64,000 nt of DNA from Streptomyces sp. WM6386 (lineage in GTDB: Bacteria > Actinomycetota > Actinomycetes > Streptomycetales > Streptomycetaceae), in contig NZ_JXTE01000050.1 of NCBI RefSeq assembly GCF_000972385.1, forward strand, positions 3,947-67,946. Reading direction: 5' to 3'. Position numbers and translations under genes: made by a program. Numbering within the stretch: the first letter of the stretch is position 1; every line of letters begins with the position of its first letter. The notes under the pieces were generated by a model. It was not told the origin of the DNA, made no database searches, and saw only the letters and a program-made list of their open reading frames with translations. Positions 1 to 10,034 of this stretch are shown piece by piece.

Positions 1-260
1 ACGGCACGGCGCCGCCAGCCCTTGCGGTCCAGCCACTTGAGGAAGCCCTTCCAGGGCAGATCGTCGTAGGCCACCGTGAGGGTGCCGCCCTCCTGGGTCA
101 CCGCCAGGGGCGGTCCCTCCAGCTCGGAGACCTCCAGACGGGCGGAACCTTCGTCCGTGCCCACGACGTTCACCGTTCCATTGACGATGCGCACATGGAG
201 CTGGCTCACCGGCTCGTCGAACGTGAGTTTCCTCGGCTCCGATACGGACCACTCGGACAT
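1..260 (-). CDS. DUF4097 family protein, 5' part only
   Basis: The coding region starts at ATG (258-260) and runs off the left edge, so only the first 86 codons are visible. A GGGAGG ribosome site lies about 8 nt upstream. The visible part opens MSEWSVSEPRKLTFDEP and continues with short beta-strand-like stretches. This matches the start of Streptomyces DUF4097 beta-helix proteins, which are of unknown function and are often followed by a PadR-family regulator (family knowledge). The rest of the gene and any regulator lie outside the window. Confidence 0.8.
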   Translation of the reverse strand, partial: MSEWSVSEPRKLTFDEPVSQLHVRIVNGTVNVVGTDEGSARLEVSELEGPPLAVTQEGGTLTVAYDDLPWKGFLKWLDRKGWRRRA

Positions 261-290
261 GGTGCAGACCTCCCCGTGACACCGCACACG

Positions 291-326
291 CCATATCGCG
301 TCTTTTGCTACTCACGATATATCGCG
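291..326. promoter_or_regulatory. ATATCGCG direct repeats with CGATATATCG palindrome
   Basis: Between the divergent starts at 260 and 405, ATATCGCG occurs at 293-300 and 319-326. The second copy is part of the palindrome CGATATATCG (315-324). ATATCG-type palindromes are typical of PadR operators, and DUF4097 genes are often paired with padR. The site is therefore a plausible autoregulatory operator for the DUF4097 transcript. This is an inference. Confidence 0.4.
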
Positions 327-404
327 GACACGGAAAGTCAAGACACTCGTTCTGGGGACAGTTGCGGCCCAAAAATGCCCAAACCATACGAATATGCCTA
401 GCGT

Positions 405-1262
405 GTGAGCATGTCCCCGACGGAAGCCCCCCGCCCCGGTACCCCTCGTGCCGGTCCCGCCCCGGGCGCCCTGCTGCTCTGCCGCGCGGAGCCCGAGTCC
501 GTCGCTTCAGCTGCCCAGCTGCTGCGTGAGCGCATGCTGCTCACGGGCGCGGGCGCGCAGTGGAGCGTCCTCGTCCCCGAGGGCAAGCCCTGGCAGCAGG
601 GCGGCGAGCCGGTCGACCGGGTGCTCACCGGCTGGGCCACGGCACTGGCCGTCGGCGCCCCCTGGCCCGTCCTCGCCCTGTGGTGGGACGCCGACCGCAG
701 CGGCTACACCCTCGCCTCCGGCTTCCGCCGCCCCGTCGGCTACGTCTGGCTCGCCAACGGCACCCCGGCCGGCGAGGACGAGGCCATGCGCACCTTCGCC
801 ACCCGCCTGGGCCTGGACCCGGTCCTGGACGTGCAGTCCCTGAACGCCCTCATGGAACCGGACCCGGCAGCCGACGCCCGCGCCCGCCTCCGCGGCCTCC
901 TCGCCGTCCTCACCCGCGCGGGCCTGACCCTCCCCACCGGGCTCACCCCCGGCGAAGCCGCCGACCGCCTCCGCGAGGTCGCCCGCGTCCAGCCGGACGC
1001 CCGCCCGGTCGAGTGGTCGGGCTGGCGGGACGCGGTCCGCGCGGAGCTCGACGTCGTCGAGAGCAGCCGCCTGGGCCCCTGGCTGCCCTGGGCAGGCACC
1101 CCCGGGGCGCGCGTTCTCGCCCTGGCCCAGGTGGCCGCGGGCGTCCCGCTCACGGCCTTCGGGCTGCGCCGCCGCAGCGGCGGCTGGATCACGGCGGGCA
1201 CCCTGCTGCTGGCGCACGGGGCGCTGGGGCTGGCGTACGACCTTGCTCGTCCCCGCGACTGA
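405..1262 (+). CDS. conserved hypothetical protein, 285 aa
   Basis: The start is taken as GTG 405, with an alternative ATG two codons later. No ribosome site is visible, so the message may be leaderless. The N-terminal half is soluble-looking with Trp-rich segments (APWPVLALWWDADRSGY near residues 83-99). The C-terminal 60 residues hold two short hydrophobic helices. I do not recognise a catalytic motif and assign no function. It is transcribed towards the DUF6104 gene. Confidence 0.75.
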   Translation: MSMSPTEAPRPGTPRAGPAPGALLLCRAEPESVASAAQLLRERMLLTGAGAQWSVLVPEGKPWQQGGEPVDRVLTGWATALAVGAPWPVLALWWDADRSGYTLASGFRRPVGYVWLANGTPAGEDEAMRTFATRLGLDPVLDVQSLNALMEPDPAADARARLRGLLAVLTRAGLTLPTGLTPGEAADRLREVARVQPDARPVEWSGWRDAVRAELDVVESSRLGPWLPWAGTPGARVLALAQVAAGVPLTAFGLRRRSGGWITAGTLLLAHGALGLAYDLARPRD

Positions 1263-1324
1263 CGTACGGCATACCCTGAGGGAGTAGGTCCCAGGGCAGT
1301 GCCCGTCCGTATCAGGAGCGAGAG

Positions 1325-1507
1325 TTGTACTTCACCGACCGTGGCATCGAAGAACTGGAGAAGCGGCGCGGCCAGGAGGAGGTCACCTTCGAGTGGCTCG
1401 CCGAGCAGCTGCGGACGTTCGTCGATCTCAACCCGGACTTCGAGGTGCCGGTGGAGCGGCTGGCCACGTGGCTGGCGCGGCTGGACGACGACGAGGACGA
1501 CGAGTAG
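1325..1507 (+). CDS. DUF6104 family small acidic protein
   Basis: A 60-residue protein starting at TTG 1325 behind AGGAGCGAGAG. It begins MYFTDRGIEELEKRRGQEEV and ends in an acidic run (DDDEDDE). This matches the short DUF6104 family found throughout Streptomyces, whose function is unknown. Its stop codon abuts the stop of the convergent gene at 1508. Confidence 0.85.
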   Translation: MYFTDRGIEELEKRRGQEEVTFEWLAEQLRTFVDLNPDFEVPVERLATWLARLDDDEDDE

Positions 1508-2092
1508 TCAGTCCAGCGGGTCGGCGGCCGGCGGCAGATACCGCGGCCGCCCTTCCGGGTCGGTCACCGCGGTGAACCCCGCGCCCTCCAGCAGAGCGGC
1601 GTTCTTGGCCCGGTAGCGCCGGTTGGCGACGAGCAGGAGCGGGACGAGGGCCATCAGGGCGACCCAGACGGTGCCGCCGACGACGAGGCCGAACTTGATC
1701 CAGGGTCCGATGGCCAGCCCGGTGAAGCCGAACGCTGTGATCCCGAACAGCTGCTTCTCGGTGAATTGGGTGGCCAACTCGTAACTGATGCGCGCGTTGA
1801 GCACCGAGACCGCGTCGTCGTCCAGCGGCGGCAGCGCGCCTCCCGAGGCGGCGCCGGGGTATCTCACCCAGTTCTCCGCCGCCCGCGCGCGGGCCTTGGG
1901 ATCGTGGGCGGGCACGACCCGGATCACGTACTTCTTGTTGAGTTGATGCGCGCTGTCGTACTCGTACCCGAACTGCTCGGCGTAGAAGGCCAGTCGAGCG
2001 AGCCCCTTGGTGGTCCCCAGGCCGGTGGTGGACTGGACGGGGCCACCACCGCCCATCCGGCGCAGCATCTTCCGTATATGGCGCTTGCCCAT
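1508..2092 (-). CDS. putative membrane protein, about 194 aa
   Basis: The start ATG 2092 (MGKRHIRKML) is preferred over a longer frame reaching 2155, because that frame would read back through the kgd terminator. Two hydrophobic segments lie at about residues 110-160 (FGITAFGFTGLAIGPW, then VGGTVWVALMALVPLLLVA). The N-terminal half is basic and soluble, the tail short and polar. It looks like a two-pass membrane protein of unknown function. It is the next minus-strand gene after kgd but is separated from it by a terminator. Confidence 0.75.
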   Translation of the reverse strand: MGKRHIRKMLRRMGGGGPVQSTTGLGTTKGLARLAFYAEQFGYEYDSAHQLNKKYVIRVVPAHDPKARARAAENWVRYPGAASGGALPPLDDDAVSVLNARISYELATQFTEKQLFGITAFGFTGLAIGPWIKFGLVVGGTVWVALMALVPLLLVANRRYRAKNAALLEGAGFTAVTDPEGRPRYLPPAADPLD

Positions 2093-2111
2093 CAACACAC
2101 CCCCGTAGCGG

Positions 2112-2146
2112 GAAGGGCCCGGCCCCCGGACGGGGTCGGGCCCTTC
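2112..2146 (-). terminator. Rho-independent-type hairpin after kgd
   Basis: Perfect 10-bp inverted repeat GAAGGGCCCG (2112-2121) / CGGGCCCTTC (2137-2146) with a 15-nt loop. It lies 30 nt past the kgd stop. There is no clear T tract, which is usual for Streptomyces terminators. Confidence 0.85.
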
Positions 2147-2175
2147 TGCGATCAATCGATCAACTGCTCCGAGAC

Positions 2176-5100
2176 CTACGCCTCGAACACCTCACGCACC
2201 AGCTGCTCCTGCTCGGCCTGGTGACGCTTGGCCGAACCCACCGCCGGCGACGAGCCGTGCGGACGCGAGATGCGCCGCAGGCGCTCGCCGTGCGGGATGT
2301 CCGCGCCGACCGCCAGGTCGAGGTGGTCGATCAGGTTGAGGGCGATGAAGGGCCATGCGCCCTGGTTCGCCGGCTCCTCCTGGGCCCACAGGTACTTCTC
2401 GGCGTTCGGGTACTTGGCGATCTCGGCCTGGAGCTCGGCACCCGGGAGGGGGTACAGGCGCTCGACGCGGATGATCGCCGTGTCCGTGATACCGCGCTTC
2501 TGACGCTCGGCGTCGAGGTCGTAGTAGACCTTGCCGGCGCAGAAGACGACCTTCTTGACCGCTGCCGCGTCCACCGACGCGTCGCCGATGACCGGGCGGA
2601 ACTGACCCGACGTGAACTCCTCCGCCTTCGACGCGGCGGCCTTGAGGCGCAGCATCGACTTCGGGGTGAAGACCACCAGCGGCTTGTGGTGCGGGTTGTG
2701 CACCTGCCACCGCAGGAGGTGGAAGTAGTTCGACGGCAGGGTCGGCATCGCGACCGTCATGTTGTTCTGGGCGCAGAGCTGGAGGAACCGCTCGACACGG
2801 GCCGAGGAGTGGTCCGGGCCCTGGCCCTCGTAGCCGTGGGGGAGCAGGAGCGTGACACCGCTCGTCTGGCCCCACTTCTGCTCGGCCGCCGAGATGTACT
2901 CGTCGACGATCGTCTGCGCGCCGTTGACGAAGTCGCCGAACTGCGCCTCCCACAGCACGAGCGCGTCGGGGCGGGCCAGCGAGTAGCCGTACTCGAAGCC
3001 CATGACCGCGTACTCGGAGAGCAGGGAGTTGTAGACGTTGTAGCGGGCCTGGTCCTCGGCGAGGTACTGGAGCGGGGTGTGCTCCTCGCCCGTCTCACGG
3101 TTGATGAGGACCGCGTGGCGCTGGCCGAAGGTGCCGCGCTGGGAGTCCTGGCCGGAGAGACGGACCGGGGTGCCCTCCAGCAGGAGGGAGCCGACGGCCA
3201 GCGTCTCGCCCATGCCCCAGTCGATCGTGCCGTCCTCGACCATCGTCGCCCGGCGCTGCAGCTGCGGCAGCAGACGCGGGTGGACGTGGAAGGTGTCGGG
3301 GATGTTGACCTGGGACTCGGCGATCCGCTTCACGGTCTCCGAGGTGATCGCGGTGTTCACGGCGACCGGGAAGTCCGCCTGCGGGTCCGAGATCGGTCCC
3401 GCGGCCGGCTGGGCCGTGATGGCCTCGCGGACCTCGGTGAAGACCTTCTCCAGCTGGCCCTGGTAGTCCTGCAGGGCCTGCTCGGCCTCTTCCAGGGTGA
3501 TGTCGCCGCGACCGATGAGGGACTCGGTGTAGAGCTTGCGCACCGAGCGCTTCTTGTCGATCAGGTCGTACATCAGCGGCTGGGTGAAGGCCGGGTTGTC
3601 CGACTCGTTGTGACCGCGGCGGCGGTAGCAGATGAGGTCGATCACGACGTCCTTGTTGAACGCCTGACGGAACTCGAAGGCCAGCCGGGCCACGCGGACG
3701 ACGGCCTCGGGGTCGTCGCCGTTCACGTGGAAGATCGGCGCCTCGATCATGCGGGCCACGTCGGTGGCGTACATCGAGGAACGCGACGACTCGGGAGCCG
3801 CCGTGAAGCCGACCTGGTTGTTGATGACGATGTGGACCGTGCCGCCGGTGCGGTAGCCGCGCAGCTGCGACATGTTCAGGGTCTCGGCCACCACGCCCTG
3901 GCCCGCGAAGGCCGCGTCACCGTGCAGGGCGACCGGCAGGACCGTGAAGTCCGTGCCGCCCTTGTTGATGATGTCCTGCTTGGCGCGGGCGATGCCCTCG
4001 ATGACCGGGTCGACCGTCTCCAGGTGGGAGGGGTTCGCGGCCAGCGAGACGGTGATCTGCTCGCCGTCCAGGCCGGTGAAGGTGCCCTGGGCGCCCAGGT
4101 GGTACTTCACGTCGCCGGAGCCGTGCATCGACTTCGGGTCGAGGTTGCCCTCGAACTCGCGGAAGATCTGGGCGTACGACTTGCCGACGATGTTCGCCAG
4201 GACGTTCAGCCGGCCGCGGTGGGCCATGCCGATGACGACCTCGTCCAGGCGCGACTCGGCCGCGCTGTCGATGACCGCGTCCAGGAGCGGGATGACGGAC
4301 TCGCCGCCCTCCAGGGAGAAGCGCTTCTGGCCGACGTACTTCGTCTGCAGGAAGGTCTCGAAGGCCTCCGCCGCGTTCAGCCGGCGCAGGATGCGCAGCT
4401 GCTCCTCGCGCTCCGGCTTGGAGTGCGCGCGCTCGATGCGGTCCTGGATCCACTTGCGCTGCTTGGGGTCCTGGATGTGCATGAACTCGACGCCGGTGGT
4501 GCGGCAGTACGAGTCGCGCAGCACGCCGAGGATGTCGCGCAGCTTCATCAGGGACTTGCCCGCGAAACCGCCGACCGCGAACTCGCGCTCCAGGTCCCAC
4601 AGGGTGAGGCCGTGCTCGGTGATGTCCAGGTCGGGGTGCTTGCGCTGGCGGTACTCCAGCGGGTCGGTGTCGGCCATGACGTGGCCGCGGACCCGGTAGG
4701 AGTGGATCAGCTCGAAGACGCGAGCGGCCTTGGTGACGTCGTCGTCGTGCGAGGCGTCGATGTCCTTGAGCCAGCGGACCGGCTCGTAGGGGATGCGCAG
4801 GGCCTCGAAGATGTCGTCGTAGAAGCCGTTCTCGCCGAGCAGGTAGTTCGCGACGACGCGCAGGAACTCGCCGGAGGCGGCGCCCTGGATGACCCGGTGG
4901 TCGTAGGTCGACGTGAGCGTCATGACCTTCGAGATGCCGAGCTTGTTCAGGGTGTCCTGGGAGGTGCCCTGGAACTCCGCCGGGTAGTCCATGGAGCCGA
5001 CGCCCATGATGACCGACTGTCCGGGCATCAGACGCGGGACCGAGTGGACGGTGCCGAGGCCGCCGGGGTTGGTCAGGGAGACCGTGACACCGGTGAAGTC

Positions 5101-5967
5101 GTCCATCGTCAGCTTGCCGTCACGGGCGCGGCGGACGATGTCCTCGTAGGCCTGCCAGAACTCGAAGAAGTTCAGCGTCTCGGCCTTCTTGATGCCCGCG
5201 ACGACCAGCTGGCGGTCGCCGTTGGGCTTCACCAGGTCGATGGCGAGGCCGAAGTTGACGTGCTCCGGCTTGACCAGGGTCGGCTTGCCGTCCTTCTCCG
5301 TGAAGGAGTAGTTCATCGACGGCATGGCCTTGATGGCCTGCACCATCGCGTAGCCGATGAGGTGGGTGAAGGAGATCTTCCCGCCCCGGGCGCGCTTCAG
5401 GTGGTTGTTGATGACGATGCGGTTGTCGAAGAGCAGCTTCACCGGGACCGCGCGCACGGACGTGGCCGTGGGCACCTCGATCGAGGCGTTCATGTTCTTC
5501 GCGACCGCGGCGGCGGGGCCGCGCAGCGTGACCAGCTCAGGGCCGCCCGCGGCCGCGGCGGCGGGCTCGGCCTGCGGCTTGGCCGCGGCGGGCTTCGCAG
5601 CGGCCGGAGCCGGGGCGGCGGCCTTCACGGGCGCCGGAGCGGCGGCCGCGGGCTTCGCGGCCGCAGGCGCGGCGGGAGCCGGCGCGGGCACCGCAGGAGC
5701 CGCGGGAGCGGCCGGGGCGGCGGGCGCGGCCGGGGCCGGCGCGGCAGCAGGGGCCGGGGCCGCAGCCGCCGGGGCGGCAGCGGCGCCCGGCTTGTAGTCG
5801 GCGAAGAAGTCCCACCAGGCTCGGTCTACCGAGTTCGGGTCCTGGAGGTACTGCTGATAGATCTCGTCGACGAGCCACTCATTGGGACCGAACGCCGCAG
5901 CGGGGTTCTTCCCCGCTTGGTCTGCGTCGGTCGAGATGCTCGAGTTACTGGGGGACTGTGGCGACAC
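2176..5967 (-). CDS. kgd: multifunctional 2-oxoglutarate decarboxylase/dehydrogenase E1-E2
   Basis: This 1,263-residue protein carries the 2-oxoglutarate-oxidising step of the TCA cycle in actinobacteria, fusing a thiamine-diphosphate E1 to a succinyltransferase-like E2 domain. The start GTG 5967 ([10 protein letters not shown]) is the family start; the open frame continues 82 codons upstream without support. Order: an E1-type N-terminal peptide ([16 protein letters not shown]), a long Ala/Pro linker (about 60-150), and an E2 catalytic domain with DHRVIQG near residue 355. The E1 part follows with [16 protein letters not shown] near 580 and [10 protein letters not shown] near 786, then a transketolase-like C-terminal region. 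No lipoyl domain is present, as is normal for actinobacterial Kgd. Confidence 0.97.
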   Translation of the reverse strand: MSPQSPSNSSISTDADQAGKNPAAAFGPNEWLVDEIYQQYLQDPNSVDRAWWDFFADYKPGAAAAPAAAAPAPAAAPAPAAPAAPAAPAAPAVPAPAPAAPAAAKPAAAAPAPVKAAAPAPAAAKPAAAKPQAEPAAAAAGGPELVTLRGPAAAVAKNMNASIEVPTATSVRAVPVKLLFDNRIVINNHLKRARGGKISFTHLIGYAMVQAIKAMPSMNYSFTEKDGKPTLVKPEHVNFGLAIDLVKPNGDRQLVVAGIKKAETLNFFEFWQAYEDIVRRARDGKLTMDDFTGVTVSLTNPGGLGTVHSVPRLMPGQSVIMGVGSMDYPAEFQGTSQDTLNKLGISKVMTLTSTYDHRVIQGAASGEFLRVVANYLLGENGFYDDIFEALRIPYEPVRWLKDIDASHDDDVTKAARVFELIHSYRVRGHVMADTDPLEYRQRKHPDLDITEHGLTLWDLEREFAVGGFAGKSLMKLRDILGVLRDSYCRTTGVEFMHIQDPKQRKWIQDRIERAHSKPEREEQLRILRRLNAAEAFETFLQTKYVGQKRFSLEGGESVIPLLDAVIDSAAESRLDEVVIGMAHRGRLNVLANIVGKSYAQIFREFEGNLDPKSMHGSGDVKYHLGAQGTFTGLDGEQITVSLAANPSHLETVDPVIEGIARAKQDIINKGGTDFTVLPVALHGDAAFAGQGVVAETLNMSQLRGYRTGGTVHIVINNQVGFTAAPESSRSSMYATDVARMIEAPIFHVNGDDPEAVVRVARLAFEFRQAFNKDVVIDLICYRRRGHNESDNPAFTQPLMYDLIDKKRSVRKLYTESLIGRGDITLEEAEQALQDYQGQLEKVFTEVREAITAQPAAGPISDPQADFPVAVNTAITSETVKRIAESQVNIPDTFHVHPRLLPQLQRRATMVEDGTIDWGMGETLAVGSLLLEGTPVRLSGQDSQRGTFGQRHAVLINRETGEEHTPLQYLAEDQARYNVYNSLLSEYAVMGFEYGYSLARPDALVLWEAQFGDFVNGAQTIVDEYISAAEQKWGQTSGVTLLLPHGYEGQGPDHSSARVERFLQLCAQNNMTVAMPTLPSNYFHLLRWQVHNPHHKPLVVFTPKSMLRLKAAASKAEEFTSGQFRPVIGDASVDAAAVKKVVFCAGKVYYDLDAERQKRGITDTAIIRVERLYPLPGAELQAEIAKYPNAEKYLWAQEEPANQGAWPFIALNLIDHLDLAVGADIPHGERLRRISRPHGSSPAVGSAKRHQAEQEQLVREVFEA

Positions 5968-6269
5968 GGCGGCAACCGCCCTCTTCCGCTTCACAAGGTG
6001 ATGGACAGCGGGAATAAAGGCTACGCCCCCATGGCCGGGAAGGTCAGGCCGGGCAAGGTCATCGTCGCGTAAGTCACATCGGAAAGTGTGTTTCGGGGCC
6101 AGAAATGGCGGGAAACAAGCGTGGTTCCGGTTCTCACGGCGTGAGCTGGGAAGGGGTGAGCACGGCCTCTGGACGCCGATGGCGCGGGCCTGTGGCGGAT
6201 CACCCGTGATCACACGTGTCCGTCAGCGCGGACCGCGGTGGATCTTGTGGCTCCGGTTCGAACTTTACG
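5968..6269. other. intergenic region upstream of kgd
   Basis: No gene is supported in these 302 bases. Both flanking genes are on the minus strand, so the region holds the kgd promoter and leader and the end of the two-component operon. I see no strong hairpin terminator and no clear -35/-10 pair. A small palindrome TGATCACA lies near 6208. Confidence 0.5.
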
Positions 6270-7376
6270 TCAACTTGGCAGAGATGGAAGTCCCGGAAGG
6301 GTGACAAGAATCCGGCAACCCCGCTTGGATTCGGCCACTCCGATCCGGCCGCCGTGCAGATCCACCGCCCAGCGGGCGATCGCCAGACCGAGCCCCGTAC
6401 CGCCGTCGCTGCCCGGACCGTGCGGCCGGTTCACGGCCCCCCGGTTGAACCGCTCGAAGACGCGATGCCACTCCGAGCGCGGGATGCCGGGGCCCTCGTC
6501 GAGAACCTCCAGCTCAAGGGAGTCCGGCAGCGGCCCGCGCCGGGCCTTCACCGTCACGCGCCCGTGCGGCGGGCTGTGCTTGACCGCGTTGTCGATCAGG
6601 TTGGCCACGACCTGGTGGATCCGCTCCGGGTCCGCGTTCGCGGTCAGCTCGGGCGGGGACACGTCCAGGTGCAGATGCACGTCCGTCCGCGTGTGACTGC
6701 CCGATCCGGAAGCGATGCCCGCACGCGCCGAAGCGACCATGTTGGCCTCCTTCAGCACGCCCGACAGATACGGCCACACCTCGAAGCGACGCGTCTTCAG
6801 AGGTACGACGCCGTTGTCGAGGCGGGAGAGGTCCAGCAGCGTCTCGACCAGCCGTCCGAGCCGCTCCGTCTGTTTCAGCGCCGTCCGCATCGTCTCGGGA
6901 TCCGCGGGCGAGACCCCGTCCACGATGTTCTCCAGCACCGCCCGCAGCCCCGCGATGGGGGTGCGCAGCTCATGGGAGACATTCGCCACGAGCTCCTTGC
7001 GCTGCTGTTCCTGGGCCTCCAGGTCGTCGGCCATCCGGTTGATGGTCTCGGCGAGGTCGCCCAGCTCGTCCCGGCGGTTCTCCCGCACCCGGCGGGTGTA
7101 GTCGCCGTGCGAGATGGACCGGGCCACCGCGTTCATCTCGTCCAGTGGAGCCGTGAGCGAATGCGCCACGAACTGCGTAATGAGCAGTGTGGCGATCATC
7201 GAGAACACCGTGATGAAGCGCAGCTCCGTCTTGGTGCGAACCGCGATCATCGACAGACCCGTGGTGATCAGGACCGAGGTGACGACGAGCGCACCCAGCT
7301 TGGTCTTGATCGAGAACGGGCGCACGCCGCCCCAGGGCTCCCAGGGACCTCTCCGTCCGGACGGACCGCCGCTCAT
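6270..7376 (-). CDS. membrane sensor histidine kinase
   Basis: The start ATG 7376 overlaps the stop of the upstream response-regulator gene (ATGA), so the two are translationally coupled. Product 368 aa. An N-terminal membrane region (about 25-70, LGALVVTSVLITTGLSMIAV then a second hydrophobic stretch) leads into a HAMP segment. The HisKA motif VSHELRTPIAGL has its phosphoacceptor His near residue 134. HATPase_c follows with N box NLIDNAVKHSPP, G1 DEGPGIP and G2 GGTGLGLAIA. Almost no extracytoplasmic loop separates the membrane segments, suggesting membrane or intracellular sensing. The signal is unknown. Confidence 0.93.
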   Translation of the reverse strand: MSGGPSGRRGPWEPWGGVRPFSIKTKLGALVVTSVLITTGLSMIAVRTKTELRFITVFSMIATLLITQFVAHSLTAPLDEMNAVARSISHGDYTRRVRENRRDELGDLAETINRMADDLEAQEQQRKELVANVSHELRTPIAGLRAVLENIVDGVSPADPETMRTALKQTERLGRLVETLLDLSRLDNGVVPLKTRRFEVWPYLSGVLKEANMVASARAGIASGSGSHTRTDVHLHLDVSPPELTANADPERIHQVVANLIDNAVKHSPPHGRVTVKARRGPLPDSLELEVLDEGPGIPRSEWHRVFERFNRGAVNRPHGPGSDGGTGLGLAIARWAVDLHGGRIGVAESKRGCRILVTLPGLPSLPS

Positions 7377-8125
7377 GGCGTCGGCGTCTCCAGGGCGTAG
7401 CCCACGCCGTGCACCGTGCGGATCCGCTCGGCACCGATCTTCCGGCGCAGCGCCTTGATGTGGCTGTCGACCGTGCGGGTGCCGGAGGCGTCCGCCCAGT
7501 CCCACACCTCCGCGAGCAGCTGCTCGCGGGAGAGGACCGCGCGCGGGGTGTTCGCCAGACACACCAGCAGGTCGAACTCGGTCGGGGTGAGGTGAACATC
7601 CTCACTCCGGACCCGCACCCGGCGCTGCGCGTGGTCGATCTCCAGCTCGCCCAGGCGCAGGATGCCGCTTCTGGGCGTCGCGGCGGCCAGTGCGGCCCGC
7701 TCCACCCGGCGCAGCAGCACATGCACGCGTGCGGCCAGCTCACGCATGGAGAACGGCTTGGTCATGTAGTCGTCGGCGCCGACCCCGAGTCCGACCAGCA
7801 TGTCGGTCTCGTCGTCGCGCGCGGTCAGCATCAGCACCGGCACCGGCCGGGCCGCCTGCACGCGACGGCAGACCTCCAGACCGTCGAAGCCGGGCAGCAT
7901 GATGTCGAGGATCAGCAGATCGGGCTGCCAGGCCTCGGCCGTGTCGACCGCCGCCGGACCGTCGCCCGCGGTTTGCACGAGGAATCCCTCGGCACGCAGG
8001 CGGGTCGCGATGGCCTCCACGATCGTCGGATCGTCCTCGACCACCAGCACCCGGCGCTGTGCGCCAGGAGTGGCCGTAGCCGTGCCGTTGTGGGAGGTGT
8101 GTGTCTGCTCCATCGCCCGCCCCAA
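7373..8125 (-). CDS. OmpR-family response regulator
   Basis: Receiver domain with acidic pocket VEDD (29-32), phosphoacceptor Asp74 (LLILDIML) and conserved Lys123 (MTKPFS), followed by an OmpR/PhoB winged helix (LTPTEFDLLVCLANTP; TVDSHIKALRRKIG). Length 250 aa from the first GTG; ATG 8113 (MEQTHTS) is an equally good start. It is the first gene of the pair with the kinase at 6270-7376. This pair lies next to kgd and lon in Streptomyces chromosomes, so it is vertically inherited. The regulon is not visible. Confidence 0.93.
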   Translation of the reverse strand: MGRAMEQTHTSHNGTATATPGAQRRVLVVEDDPTIVEAIATRLRAEGFLVQTAGDGPAAVDTAEAWQPDLLILDIMLPGFDGLEVCRRVQAARPVPVLMLTARDDETDMLVGLGVGADDYMTKPFSMRELAARVHVLLRRVERAALAAATPRSGILRLGELEIDHAQRRVRVRSEDVHLTPTEFDLLVCLANTPRAVLSREQLLAEVWDWADASGTRTVDSHIKALRRKIGAERIRTVHGVGYALETPTP

Positions 8126-8247
8126 GGGTTGCTTTCCGGAATCAGTGGGGTGATCCCGCTTACTGGCTTATGCCTGCGCATGCTTGCGATTGACGCTTGA
8201 ATGATCTGCGCCAGGGAAGCAGAGTACGGGGAGTCACCACGCCTCGG

Positions 8248-8925
8248 CTATCCAGGTCGGACCCCGAGGTGCACGACGTCCGGAACGCCCCGGGCAACCG
8301 GCACCTCTTCGGTACGCACCTGCTGGAACCCGGCATTCCGTAGGGATCCCTCGAATTCCGGCGATGGCTGCGCCGACCATACGGCCAGTACCCCACCGGG
8401 CCTCAACACCCTTGCGCAGCTGGCCAGTCCGCTCGCCGAGTACAGCCCGTCGTTGCCCTCGGTGACGGTCCAGTCGGGCCCGTTGTCGATGTCCAGGCAC
8501 AGCGCGTCATACGTGTCCGATGTCTCATTCACATATGTGACAAGATCCCTTTCCAGAATCTCGGTCCGTGGATCGGCGAGCGCCGGCGCCGAGAGCGCGG
8601 CCAGCGGGCCGTACCGGTGCCAGTCGATGATGGCCGTTTCGCGCTCCACGACCGCGATCCGGCCCCAGCGCGGATCCGTGGCCGCATGTGCGAGCGAGAA
8701 CCCGACCCCCAGCCCGCCGATCAGCACGCCCGGCTCGGGCCGCCCGTCCAGCGCGTCGAGTGCCATGTCCATCAGCAGCCGCTCCGAGCGCCCGTCGGAG
8801 GTGTCCATCAGGAACCACCCGTTGACGATGATCTGCAGCAACTCACCGTGCCGGCGCAGCACGACCTCACCGTGCGGGCCCTCACGACGGTCCAGGACTT
8901 CGGGGATGTCGTACGAGATGGGCAT
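8248..8925 (-). CDS. spermidine synthase-like / SAM-dependent methyltransferase-fold protein
   Basis: The start ATG 8925 (MPISYDIPEV) gives 225 aa. A glycine-rich nucleotide-binding loop GVLIGGLGVGFSLAHA is followed by an acidic strand end (IAVVERE) and a later DALCLDIDNGPDW segment. This matches the spermidine-synthase-like class I methyltransferase fold. Residues diagnostic of true aminopropyltransferases cannot be confirmed, so the substrate is open. It points away from the rhomboid-like gene. Confidence 0.8.
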   Translation of the reverse strand: MPISYDIPEVLDRREGPHGEVVLRRHGELLQIIVNGWFLMDTSDGRSERLLMDMALDALDGRPEPGVLIGGLGVGFSLAHAATDPRWGRIAVVERETAIIDWHRYGPLAALSAPALADPRTEILERDLVTYVNETSDTYDALCLDIDNGPDWTVTEGNDGLYSASGLASCARVLRPGGVLAVWSAQPSPEFEGSLRNAGFQQVRTEEVPVARGVPDVVHLGVRPG

Positions 8926-9164
8926 CGGCCCATCCTGGCAGTTCGGTGGGGGGTGCACAGGGATTACCGGGGGCCCGGCCCCCCGGTCGGGGAAAAGCGT
9001 GAACTGCGGTCAGGGCGGGCCAGGTCAGGGCCGATCACCGTGGACGGGAGGGGACGGACGGTTCTTGAGAAGTGCCTGTGAATAGGGGTCCGCGTGGCGC
9101 CGGTCACAGACACGGGGGCAGGAGGGCGCGAAGGCTGGGGGTGAGACGGAAGGAGCGCCTCACG

Positions 9165-10034
9165 GTGAAACGGACCGAGGTGACTGGGCGGGCTTCTGAG
9201 GACACGGCCGGGCCGGCGTCCGAACCGGGCTCCGGGGCTGTGGCCGAGGGCGGGACCGCGTCCGTGGAGTCCGCGGCTGCGGCGCTTCCTTCGCCCGACG
9301 CCCATTTCCCCGGCGTACCGGGCCTGCTGGACGGGCTGCCGAAGCAGCGCGGTCCGGTCCCCGTGCCGGCCGCTCTCCCGGTCGCCGCCCCCGCGGCCCG
9401 CCTCCGTATCCGCCTCTGGCGCCTTCTCCCCACCCCCACCGGGACGCCGTTCACTTTCGGTTACGCCGCCGTCCTGGCCGTCACCTCGCTCGTCACGGAG
9501 TACGCCGACCCGGCCCTCGTCCACTCCCTGCTCCAGGGCTCCAGCACCGACGTGGCCCACCTCGTGCGCACGCCCGTGCTCGTCCTGCCGGCCAGCGCGC
9601 TGTGGATCGCGGGCGGGATCGCGTCGCCGTACGTGCTCGGCTTCCTGCTGGTCATGACCGCGCTGGAGCGGCGGATCGGCGGTCTGCGGTCGGCAAGTGT
9701 CTTTCTGCTGGGCCACGTTCTGGCGACGTTGGCCACCGAGCTCCCGGTGGGCCTGGCCGTCCTGGTCGGCCACCTCCCCGACACCTCCCTGCACCGCCTC
9801 GACTACGGCATCAGCTTCGGCGTGGCCGCGGGCACGGGCGCCCTGGCCGGGCTGCTCTCGCCGTGGCTGCGGTGGCCGTTGCTGGGGTTGTACGGGGGGA
9901 TGCTGGTGCAGGATCTGCTGGCCTTCACCGACCCGATGACCGAGTGGGGGCACCTGATGGCGCTGGCGATCGGTGTTGCGACCTGGCCGGTGGTCCGGCG
10001 CTGGGCGAAGACCCACGGCCGCCCCTCTGCCTAG
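9165..10034 (+). CDS. rhomboid-like integral membrane protein
   Basis: The start GTG 9165 (VKRTEVTG) is chosen because GGAAGGAG lies 9 nt upstream. Product 289 aa. A disordered Ala/Pro-rich N-terminal segment of about 85 residues is followed by about six membrane helices. Ser217 in GISFG and His263 in EWGHLMALAIG sit in the right order and context for a rhomboid Ser/His dyad. The classical GxSG is altered, so proteolytic activity is uncertain. Its stop overlaps the end of a small minus-strand ORF. Confidence 0.8.
   Translation: MKRTEVTGRASEDTAGPASEPGSGAVAEGGTASVESAAAALPSPDAHFPGVPGLLDGLPKQRGPVPVPAALPVAAPAARLRIRLWRLLPTPTGTPFTFGYAAVLAVTSLVTEYADPALVHSLLQGSSTDVAHLVRTPVLVLPASALWIAGGIASPYVLGFLLVMTALERRIGGLRSASVFLLGHVLATLATELPVGLAVLVGHLPDTSLHRLDYGISFGVAAGTGALAGLLSPWLRWPLLGLYGGMLVQDLLAFTDPMTEWGHLMALAIGVATWPVVRRWAKTHGRPSA

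Noticed and set aside
2221..6072. 1,283-codon open frame antisense to kgd
   Set aside because: Mirror frame of a highly GC-biased real gene; protein is Arg/Val/Leu/Asp repeat-like with no domain.
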